This document shows, piece by piece, positions 1 to 6,591 of a stretch of 26,112 bases of DNA. Made by a program: the position numbers and the translations under genes. How positions within the stretch are numbered: the first letter of the stretch is position 1; every line of letters begins with the position of its first letter. The notes under the pieces were generated by a model, which saw nothing but the letters and a program-made list of their open reading frames with translations, made no database searches and was not told the origin of the DNA. Source of the DNA: Candidatus Accumulibacter iunctus (GTDB taxonomy: Bacteria > Pseudomonadota > Gammaproteobacteria > Burkholderiales > Rhodocyclaceae); contig DDUX01000075.1 in assembly GCA_002345025.1 (NCBI GenBank), forward strand, positions 1 to 26,112, in the 5' to 3' direction.

Positions 1-2
1 CC

Positions 3-926
<924 letters not shown>

Positions 927-951
927 TCTCCGGAAGACGCGATCAGAAAGA

Positions 952-982
952 GGGGAGTGGCTTCGCGGCCACGCCCCCGTTT
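952..982 (+). terminator. hairpin downstream of the helicase gene, possible terminator
   Basis: An inverted repeat pairs GGGG-a-GTGGC (952-961) with GCCAC-g-CCCC (968-977) around a 6-nt loop, with one mismatch. It is followed by a short CGTTTC stretch. It lies 26 nt after the helicase stop. The U-tract is poor, so intrinsic termination is uncertain. Confidence 0.4.
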
Positions 983-995
983 CGCTGGCGCGCGG

Positions 996-1022
996 TTGAC
1001 ACCCCCCGGAGTCAGCAGGCAT
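996..1022 (+). repeat. 27-nt direct repeat, copy A
   Basis: These 27 nt match 9632-9658 in the same orientation at 25 of 27 positions. The shared core is CCGGAGTCAGCAGGCAT. Copy A sits just upstream of the NACHT-FGE gene. Copy B sits just upstream of the caspase-NACHT gene, on its far side. The two copies therefore bracket the whole conflict island. No function is known; it could be a mobility scar, a repeat family or a regulatory site. Confidence 0.6.
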
Positions 1023-1163
1023 GCTGCCATGCGACGCTTGATCCAGCCCCCGCGAACGGTACCGCCATGAACAACGCCGAATCACCCCCGCCCGAAAGGG
1101 CGACGCAGCCGATCCAGAGCTGCGCTCCAGGGCAGCGGCGCCATCGCCCAGGGCAAGGACGCC

Positions 1164-3863
1164 GTGGCGCTGGGCAAGGATGCCCGTTACGTCGGGCGCG
1201 ACAACTACCAGATAACGCTTCAGCAAGCAGAACAACCGGGTGCCAGCGCCGACGAGCTGCGCCAGGGTTACTTGGCATGGCTCAGCATGCAGGCGAACCG
1301 ACTGCCGCTGTTCGTCAGCGACAGCGGCAAGCCGGTCCAACTGGCCTCGGTGTACACCGCGCTGCTCACCGCAGGGCGCGACGAAAGTCGGCTGCACCCG
1401 GCGACCGCCAGCACCGTCCGCAAGCCCGCCACGGGCGAGCCGGGCGAACCCGAGCGCCAGTCGGCGCTCGAAGCGCTCGACCGGGAGCAATATCTGGTGC
1501 TGATGGGCGGGCCGGGCAGCGGCAAGACGACCTTGCTCAACTTCGTCGCGCTGTGCCTGGCCGGCGAGATCCTGCGTTCGCCAGGCGCCAACCTGAGACT
1601 GTTGCGCCGCCCGATCCCGCCGGAAGGCGACGCGCCGAGCGACCAGCCGAAACCGCAGCGCTGGACGCGCGGTGCGCTGCTGCCGGTGCGCGTCGTGCTG
1701 CGCGATCTTGCCGCCAGCCTGCCGCCACCCGGCACGCCAACGAACGCCGACACCGTCTGGAGTTTCATCGTCGGCCAGTTGCCGGCGCAGCTCCGGCGCT
1801 ACGCCGACCCCCTGCAGGCCGAGCTGCTCGGCCACGGCGGGCTGATCCTGCTCGACGGGCTCGACGAAGTTCCCGACGCCCGGCAACGGCGCGAGCAGGC
1901 CAAGGCAGCGGTGCAGGAATTCGCCGCCATCCACGGCAGATGCCGCTTCCTCGTCACCAGCCGCACCTACGCCTATCAGCGTCAGGACTGGAAGCTCGAC
2001 GGCTTCGCAGAGCGCGAGCTGCTGCCCTTCACGCGCGGCCAGGTCGAGCGCTTCATCGACGGCTGGTATGGGCACATGGCGCACGACCTCTACCGCATCA
2101 GCGAGGCGCAGGCCGCGGCCGGCGCGGCGATGCTCAAGCGCGCCACCGAGCGCCCCGAACTGCGCGAACTCGCCACGCGCCCGCTGCTGCTGACGCTGAT
2201 GGCGCGGCTGCAGACCAGGGGCGGCGGCGCGCTGCCGGAAAGCCGCGAAGAACTGTATCGCCAGTCGGTCGCCATGCTGCTCGACGAATGGGAAGGCCTC
2301 AAACTGCAGCGCGACGCCAGCGGCCAACCGATCGGCGTCGAGCAACCCAGCCTCAACGAGTGGCTCAACGCCAGCCGCGAGAACATCCGGCGCGAACTCG
2401 ACAAGCTCGCCTACGAGGCTCACCTGCAGCAACCGACTCTGGTCGGCACCGCCGACATCCGGCAGAGCGACCTGATCGCTGCCCTGCTCGCCGCCTCCCG
2501 CGACCGGCGCGAGGTCAGCCCGCTGCTCCTCGAAGACCACCTGCGCGACCGTACCGGGCTGCTCACCGCGCACGGCGAAGGCCTCTACCAGTTTCCGCAC
2601 CGCTCCTTCCAGGAATATCTCGCCGCCTGCCACCTGGCGCGCTTCAAGTTCCCCGACGAGTTGAGCCGCCTCGCGAGGGCCGACCCCAACCGCTGGCGCG
2701 AGGTGGCGCTGCTGAGCGCAGCGGGTTTCCGCAACGCGCCGGGCTCGATCTGGGAACTCGTCGAGGCGTTGTGCACCCGCAACGCCGATCCGGCGCCCAG
2801 TGCGCCCGAGGCGGACAGTGGCAGCCAGTGGGGCGCCCTGCTCGCCGGGCAGGTGCTGCACGAGACCGGCCTCGCCGCTGCCGATCCCGACCTGCAGGAG
2901 CGGCACGAGATCAAGCGCCTGCGGGTACGCGACTGGCAACTGCGGCTGCTGTGCAGCGCCACCCTGCCGGCGCGCGAACGCGTCTTGGCCGGCGAGCTGC
3001 TCGCCGCGCTGGGCGAGACCCGGCAGCACCTGCTCGACGTCGACCGGATGCGCTTCGTCGCCGTCCCGCGCGGGCCGTTCTGGATGGGAGATAAGGGTAG
3101 TCACGACGCGCCACTGCACCGTAACGAAACCCTGAGCTACGACTACTGGATCGCCGAGGCGCCGGTCACCGTCGCGCAGTTCGCGCAATTCATCGCCGTC
3201 AGCGGACATCAGCGGCATGGCTCGCAAGCGCTGGACGATGCGCCGAACCGGCCAGTCGTGCTGGTGAGCTGGCACGATGCAAGCGCCTTTTGCAACTGGC
3301 TGAGCGAGCGCTGGTGCGGCGCGCTGCCGGCAGGCTGGTCTGTCGGCCTGCCATCGGAAGCGGAGTGGGAGAAGGCCGCGCGCGGCGGCGTGCTCATCCC
3401 ACCGGCGGCGCAGCGCACGACCATCGACGCCGGCGTCACGATTGCTGCATCGTCGCTGCAGGACAACCCGGAACCGCAGCGCGCCTGGCCGTGGGGCGAC
3501 GAATGGGACGCTGACAAGGCCAACGCCGAGGACAGCATCGGCGAGACCAGTACACCCGCCTGCTTTTCGGCGGGGCGCAGCCCATACGGCTGCGAGGACC
3601 TGGCCGGCAACGTCTGGGAGTGGACGCGCAGCCTGTGGGGAACCGACTGGCAAGAGCCCGATTTCGTCTACCCCTACGATGCCAGGGACCGGAGACGTGA
3701 AGACCTCGACGCACCGGATGCTATCTGGCTGGTCGTGCGCGGCGGCTCGTGGTTCCCTCCCCGGGTCCTTGCGCGCTGTGGCATCCGCCTCAGGTTTCTC
3801 CCGGACCTCCGCCTTGACGTCATCGGTTTTCGCGTGGTGTTGCGTTCTTCCCCTGTTTGCTGA
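1164..3863 (+). CDS. NACHT ATPase with C-terminal FGE-sulfatase domain; DGR-type target
   Basis: A STAND-class signalling ATPase of 899 aa counted from GTG 1164. A short helical region (residues ~28-72) precedes the NACHT module: Walker A GGPGSGKTT (115-123), Walker B LILLDGLDEV (227-236) and sensor-like SRTYAY (266-271). A helical/winged-helix region follows to ~620. The FGE-sulfatase/SUMF1 domain spans ~629-899, with PVTVAQF, VSWHDASAFCNWL, LPSEAEWEKAARGG, LAGNVWEWTRS and VVRGGSWF. In this family NACHT oligomerises on sensing, and the FGE fold is a common recognition or DGR target domain. The last 44 codons are a putative variable region. Start problem: the glycine-rich motif GSGAIAQGKDAVALG begins upstream of GTG 1164. 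A good ATG (1067, MNNAESPPPERATQ) lies in frame +2 and would need a one-base shift at about 1085-1135. The true N-terminus is probably MNNAESP. Confidence 0.85.
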   Translation: MALGKDARYVGRDNYQITLQQAEQPGASADELRQGYLAWLSMQANRLPLFVSDSGKPVQLASVYTALLTAGRDESRLHPATASTVRKPATGEPGEPERQSALEALDREQYLVLMGGPGSGKTTLLNFVALCLAGEILRSPGANLRLLRRPIPPEGDAPSDQPKPQRWTRGALLPVRVVLRDLAASLPPPGTPTNADTVWSFIVGQLPAQLRRYADPLQAELLGHGGLILLDGLDEVPDARQRREQAKAAVQEFAAIHGRCRFLVTSRTYAYQRQDWKLDGFAERELLPFTRGQVERFIDGWYGHMAHDLYRISEAQAAAGAAMLKRATERPELRELATRPLLLTLMARLQTRGGGALPESREELYRQSVAMLLDEWEGLKLQRDASGQPIGVEQPSLNEWLNASRENIRRELDKLAYEAHLQQPTLVGTADIRQSDLIAALLAASRDRREVSPLLLEDHLRDRTGLLTAHGEGLYQFPHRSFQEYLAACHLARFKFPDELSRLARADPNRWREVALLSAAGFRNAPGSIWELVEALCTRNADPAPSAPEADSGSQWGALLAGQVLHETGLAAADPDLQERHEIKRLRVRDWQLRLLCSATLPARERVLAGELLAALGETRQHLLDVDRMRFVAVPRGPFWMGDKGSHDAPLHRNETLSYDYWIAEAPVTVAQFAQFIAVSGHQRHGSQALDDAPNRPVVLVSWHDASAFCNWLSERWCGALPAGWSVGLPSEAEWEKAARGGVLIPPAAQRTTIDAGVTIAASSLQDNPEPQRAWPWGDEWDADKANAEDSIGETSTPACFSAGRSPYGCEDLAGNVWEWTRSLWGTDWQEPDFVYPYDARDRRREDLDAPDAIWLVVRGGSWFPPRVLARCGIRLRFLPDLRLDVIGFRVVLRSSPVC
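3731..3863 (+). other. Putative DGR variable region VR1 (3' end of NACHT-FGE gene)
   Basis: This stretch matches the reverse complement of 6220-6352 over exactly 133 nt with 15 substitutions and no gaps. It starts abruptly at the codons for VVRGGSW and ends at the stop codon. All 15 differences are at codon positions 1 or 2. Of the 13 differing codons, 12 end in C or T. That pattern is expected if both were copied from a template with AAC/AAT codons mutated at adenines, the hallmark of diversity-generating retroelements. The location, between RGGSW and IGF near the C-terminus of a C-type-lectin-like FGE fold, is the classical DGR variable site. No template repeat is visible in the window, so the assignment rests on this pattern. 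Confidence 0.82.
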
Positions 3864-3942
3864 CTCTGCCCTCTGCGCCTCTGATCTCTGTCACTCCGGG
3901 TTCTCCGACTCTGGAGGGGGTGCGGGGGAGACTTCCCCCGCC
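3864..3942 (+). other. DGR-type downstream flank of VR1 with 8-bp/4-nt hairpin
   Basis: The non-coding sequence after the stop is almost identical to the flank of VR2 (6140-6219, opposite strand), differing by about three substitutions and one indel. It ends in a perfect hairpin: stem GCGGGGGA (3922-3929), loop GACT (3930-3933), stem TCCCCCGC (3934-3941). In the Bordetella phage DGR, a stem-loop of 8 bp with a 4-nt loop just downstream of the variable region promotes retrohoming. The geometry here matches that, but the loop is not the GAAA-type one. Confidence 0.7.
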
Positions 3943-3968
3943 GCGCGCAGCGCGGCGCGAGATTTTTT
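3940..3968 (+). terminator. Rho-independent terminator after the NACHT-FGE gene
   Basis: Stem GCCGCGC (3940-3946), loop GCA, stem GCGCGGC (3950-3956), then GCGAGA and a run of six T (3963-3968). The left arm overlaps the last two bases of the DGR-type hairpin, so the two structures compete. The VR2 locus lacks this second hairpin. Confidence 0.65.
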
Positions 3969-4173
3969 CCAGCAATCCGCAGCTCCGCCAACCCGGCGCC
4001 GCGATCCGGCAGCGGGACAAGCCGCAGAGCACCTGCCTTGCGCCGGGCTGGCACGGCCCGACCCTCCGCCGGCCGTCGTTGGCCGTTGCCTCCGACACCC
4101 CGCTCGGCGCGCTTGATTTTCCCGACCCCGTGGCGTACGGTCTGCCCGACCTCACTGGCCGGGAGCCGACCGC

Positions 4174-4965
4174 ATGATCACCACCCGCAGGATCTTCCTC
4201 GCCTCCTCGGCCGAACTACAGGACGACCGGCGTGAGTTCGAGCTTTTCATCAACCGCAAGAACAAGGCCTGGGTCCGCCAGGGCGTCTTCCTCGAACTGG
4301 TCCTCTGGGAGGACTTCCTCGACGCACTCTCGCCGACTCGCCTGCAGGACGAGTACAACCGAGCGATTCGCGCCTGCGACGTCTTCGTCATGCTCTTCTT
4401 CACCAAGGTCGGCCGTTACACCGAGGAAGAGTTCGAGACCGCGGTTGGTCAGTTCAAGGCGACCAGCAAGCCGTTCATCTTCACCTACTTCAGGAACGCG
4501 CCACACACCGCTCCGCGCGCCGACCTGCAGAGCCTGTGGGCCTTCCAGGACAAGCTCAAGGGGCTCGGCCACTTCCAGACCGAATACCACAACAGAGCCG
4601 AGCTGCTGCTCCACTTCAGCCAGCAGCTCGACCGGCTGGTCGCCAACGGCTTCATCGAATTCAGGCCCGACCAGAGCCCGCAGGCAGCCCCCGCCGGCAC
4701 CAGCGAGCAGGCGACGCTCACCGGCAACGGCGCCATCGCGCAAGGCTCTGGCGCGACGGCCGTCGGTGCCGGTGGCGTCTTTGTTGGTGGCAAGAACACC
4801 GGCAACATCCACGCCGGCAGCCGCATCGGCAGGCTGCTCGACGGTCTGGCGGCGATGGTCCCGGGCGCCATCGGCTCCGTGGTCAGCACCTTCAGCACGC
4901 CGCTCCTCGCCGCCGTCACCGGGCCGGTAAGCAAGTTTGTGCTCGACAAGTTGAAGGGAAACTGA
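4174..4965 (+). CDS. DUF4062/TIR-like protein with glycine-rich linker motif and hydrophobic tail
   Basis: A protein of 263 aa. Residues 1-~150 begin RRIFLASSAELQDDRREF and include an ACDVFVMLFFTKVGRYTEEEFE segment. This is the DUF4062 type, a Rossmann-like fold related to TIR domains and common as an effector or signal module in NACHT/STAND conflict systems. Residues ~186-218 carry the glycine/alanine motif (GNGAIAQGSGATAVGAGG, then VFVGGKNTGNIHAG) also found in both neighbouring NACHT proteins. The last ~45 residues are hydrophobic and predicted helical (LLDGLAAMVPGAIGSVV and onward), possibly membrane-inserting. The ATG has a good GGGAG site 8 nt upstream. A plausible role is an effector or adaptor recruited by the NACHT proteins through the shared motif. 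No catalytic residue can be assigned with certainty. Confidence 0.75.
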   Translation: MITTRRIFLASSAELQDDRREFELFINRKNKAWVRQGVFLELVLWEDFLDALSPTRLQDEYNRAIRACDVFVMLFFTKVGRYTEEEFETAVGQFKATSKPFIFTYFRNAPHTAPRADLQSLWAFQDKLKGLGHFQTEYHNRAELLLHFSQQLDRLVANGFIEFRPDQSPQAAPAGTSEQATLTGNGAIAQGSGATAVGAGGVFVGGKNTGNIHAGSRIGRLLDGLAAMVPGAIGSVVSTFSTPLLAAVTGPVSKFVLDKLKGN

Positions 4966-4974
4966 GGCGACATC

Positions 4975-5268
4975 ATGGCAGCCGAATCCAGCGATCCGAA
5001 CGACATCGCAGACCTGAAGCGCCAGATCGCCGAGTTGCAGGCCCGGCTCGCCGCCGGGCGGGGCGGATCCCGTACGCCGAACTCGACGCCGGCTTACAGG
5101 GCTGGATCAACCACGTCCGCTACGCCGATACCTAGGGGCTGCGCAAGCATCTGTTCGCGACGCATCCGATCCCGGCACGCGGCGAGTGAATGCCAAGGGC
5201 AACACGACGGGCGAAGCCCAACAGCCCAAGGGCAGCGCGCGGTCACCGGCCGAGGTATGCCACAATGA
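4975..5268 (+). CDS. Short coiled-coil ORF, probably truncated
   Basis: It starts 9 nt after the previous stop with a GAGG ribosome site. The first ~28 residues (MAAESSDPNDIADLKRQIAE and on) read as a natural coiled-coil N-terminus. After about position 5055 the reading frame becomes low-quality (Ser/Thr/Arg-rich), while a different frame encodes the reverse-transcriptase remnant. I therefore read this as the start of a small operon protein fused by deletion to the end of a reverse-transcriptase gene. The family is not recognised. Confidence 0.4.
   Translation: MAAESSDPNDIADLKRQIAELQARLAAGRGGSRTPNSTPAYRAGSTTSATPIPRGCASICSRRIRSRHAASECQGQHDGRSPTAQGQRAVTGRGMPQ
5055..5189 (+). pseudogene. C-terminal remnant of a reverse transcriptase (DGR/group II-like), amber-interrupted
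   Basis: In frame 3 the sequence reads GRIPYAELDAGLQGWINH then VRYADT, TAG at 5133-5135, then GLRKHLFATHPIPARGE and a TGA at 5187-5189. The pattern (small residue)-x-QGW-x-x-H-x-x-x-ADT-W-GLR-x-x-LF is the familiar end of bacterial reverse transcriptases such as those of DGRs. The TAG sits exactly where the conserved Trp (TGG) is expected, so it looks like a single G-to-A nonsense change. The catalytic YxDD core is absent from the window. The fragment lies downstream of VR1 on the same strand, where a cis DGR reverse transcriptase would be. The family assignment is from memory of the motif only. Confidence 0.55.
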
Positions 5269-5324
5269 CGGTTACCATTCATGGTGCTGTCACTTTGACG
5301 CTGAACCCTGGACCTTGAAAACCA

Positions 5325-5561
5325 ATGGAAGCTTTGCGCCTGATCGCCAAACCCAACAACCACCAACTGGTTATCGACCTGCCTCCCAGCATGGACGATT
5401 GCCTGCTCGAGGTGATCGTGCTGCCGGCCCGAGCCGATCAGCTCCCCGCGATGTCAGGGCGACGGCGTAGACCGTCCCCCATACTTGCCGGGACCGTAGG
5501 CCTCAAGGATGATTTGCTGGCTGCCGCGGTCCCGGAAACTGACTGGGATGCGTTGCAGTGA
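5325..5561 (+). CDS. Antitoxin of a PIN-domain toxin-antitoxin pair (DUF2281/VapB-like)
   Basis: A 78-aa protein. The N-terminal half (MEALRLIAKPNNHQLVIDLP) looks like a small β-rich DNA-binding dimer. The C-terminal half, RRRPSPILAGTVGLKDDLL then PETDWDAL, resembles the toxin-wrapping tails of DUF2281-like antitoxins. It overlaps the PIN toxin by 4 nt (GTGA), so the two are translationally coupled. A 12-nt palindrome, ACCATTCATGGT (5274-5285), lies ~40 nt upstream and could be the autoregulatory operator. It is functionally separate from the NACHT genes but sits inside the island. Confidence 0.75.
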   Translation: MEALRLIAKPNNHQLVIDLPPSMDDCLLEVIVLPARADQLPAMSGRRRRPSPILAGTVGLKDDLLAAAVPETDWDALQ

Positions 5562-5953
5562 TTGTCCTTGACACCCATGTCTGGGTACGCTGGCTGGATC
5601 CGACAGCCAATCCTCTGCCACCGAAGTTGATCGACCGGATCGAAGCCGCCGAGACGCTGGCGATCAGCGCCATCACCTGCTGGGAAGTAGCCTGGCTGCA
5701 TCGGCGAGAGCGAATTACCCTCCAACTCCCTCTGGCAGACTGGATCGATCAGGGACTCGGCGGTTCCGAAGTCTTTTGCCTGCCGGTTGAACGCAAGATT
5801 GCCACTCGCGCAGCGCTGTTGCCTGAGCACCATCGAGACCCGGCTGACCGCCTGATCATCGCCACCGCCCTGGAGTATGGCGCCCACCTCGCGAGCCTTG
5901 ACGAGCGGTTTGCAGACTGCACTGAGCTGGCAGCCAAGCTCATCCAGCGGTGA
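5558..5953 (+). CDS. vapC: PIN-domain ribonuclease toxin, VapC-like
   Basis: A 131-aa protein, the usual length of VapC. The metal-binding acidic residues expected for a PIN nuclease are visible: Asp5 in VLDTHVW, Glu43 in TCWEVA, Asp94/Asp97 in HRDPADRLI and Asp115 in LASLDERF. PIN toxins cleave tRNA or rRNA when freed from their antitoxin. The GTG start at 5558 overlaps the antitoxin stop. The HRDPADR signature is typical of the VapC group paired with DUF2281/Phd-like antitoxins. The gene appears intact. Confidence 0.88.
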   Translation: MIVLDTHVWVRWLDPTANPLPPKLIDRIEAAETLAISAITCWEVAWLHRRERITLQLPLADWIDQGLGGSEVFCLPVERKIATRAALLPEHHRDPADRLIIATALEYGAHLASLDERFADCTELAAKLIQR

Positions 5954-5974
5954 GCGCGAAAGCCGCGCAGAACG

Positions 5975-6115
5975 TTTGATACAGGCTTTGGTGGTGGCTT
6001 CAATGCCTTCTCGCGCTACGAAAACGGCAAGACCCAACCGCCGCTGGCGCTGGTCAAACTGCTCAAGCTGCTCGATCGCCATCCGGAACTGCTGAACGAG
6101 CTCAGGACCGCGTAG
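5975..6115 (+). pseudogene. C-terminal remnant of an MqsA/HigA-like HTH antitoxin
   Basis: The frame reads GFGGGFNAFSRYENGKTQPP then LALVKLLKLLDRHPELLNEL and a TAG stop at 6113-6115. The SRYENGKTQPP turn followed by the LLKLLDRHPELL helix is the end of an XRE-type helix-turn-helix as in MqsA/YgiT-like antitoxins. Only ~45 of the usual ~130 residues remain and no start codon or partner toxin is present. It lies just after the vapC stop. Confidence 0.6.
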
Positions 6116-6139
6116 CGGGTGGCTGATCGCCCGTCGTCC

Positions 6140-6219
6140 GGCGGGGGAAGTCTCCCCCGCACCCCCTCCAGAGTCGGAGTACCCGGAGTGACAGAGGTCA
6201 GAGGGGACAGAGGGCAGAG
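6140..6219 (-). other. DGR-type downstream flank of VR2 with 8-bp/4-nt hairpin
   Basis: This is the counterpart of 3864-3942. Read on the minus strand it runs from the stop codon through the same CT-rich tract to the same hairpin, whose stems are 6153-6160 and 6141-6148 with loop 6149-6152 (GACT on the minus strand). It is non-coding, yet at least as conserved between the loci as the coding variable regions are. Confidence 0.7.
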
Positions 6220-6352
6220 TCAGCGAACAGGGGAAGAACGCAACACCATGTGAAAACCGATGCCGCCAAAGCGGCCGCCCGGGAGAGACCTGAGGCGGAC
6301 GCCACAGCGCGCAAGGTCCCGGCGACCGAACCACGAGCCGCCGCGCACGACC
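6220..6352 (-). other. Putative DGR variable region VR2 (3' end of caspase-NACHT-FGE gene)
   Basis: The minus-strand sequence aligns without gaps to 3731-3863. Differing amino acids (VR1/VR2) are P/G, P/R, V/D, I/V, F/S, D/G, L/G, L/F, D/G, V/G, R/H, V/M and C/R. The scaffold between them (LARCG, RLR, IGF, VLRSSPV) is unchanged even at synonymous sites. Homology drops sharply on the 5' side of VVRGGSW. This pattern supports transfer from a common template with mutation at selected codons, not ordinary duplication. Confidence 0.82.
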
Positions 6353-6591
6353 CTCGCTACGCCTTTCCCCGCCTTCAGGTCCTCGCGCTTCGGGTCGGTT
6401 GCATCGTAGGGATAGGGACGCTCAATGCTGCGCGTCCATTCCCAGACGTTGCCAATCATGTCAAAGAGACCGAAGCCATTGGCTGCGAAGCAGCCGACCA
6501 CCGACGTATCGCTGATCTGCGAATCGCGATCGTTCGCGCGTTTGGGATCGGCGTCGCCTGGCCAAGGAAATGCACTGCCGCCCAAACCACC
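6220..6591 (-). pseudogene. Caspase-NACHT-FGE gene, segment 3: C-terminal FGE half with variable region
   Basis: This frame carries the end of the FGE domain: GGLGGSAFPWPGDADPKRAN, GLFDMIGNVWEWTRS and VVRGGSWF, then the variable region to the stop at 6220. It continues the domain that breaks off in segment 2 at SELKWEKAAR. A shift of +1 (or -2) at about 6592 is needed to join them. Either the gene is dead or the assembly has an indel. The codons beyond the break are undamaged, which suggests a recent event or an error. Confidence 0.7.

Noticed and set aside
3943..5325. Search for a DGR template repeat between VR1 and VR2
   Set aside because: I found no adenine-rich third copy of the variable region here or elsewhere in the window, so I do not annotate a template repeat or accessory (Avd) gene.
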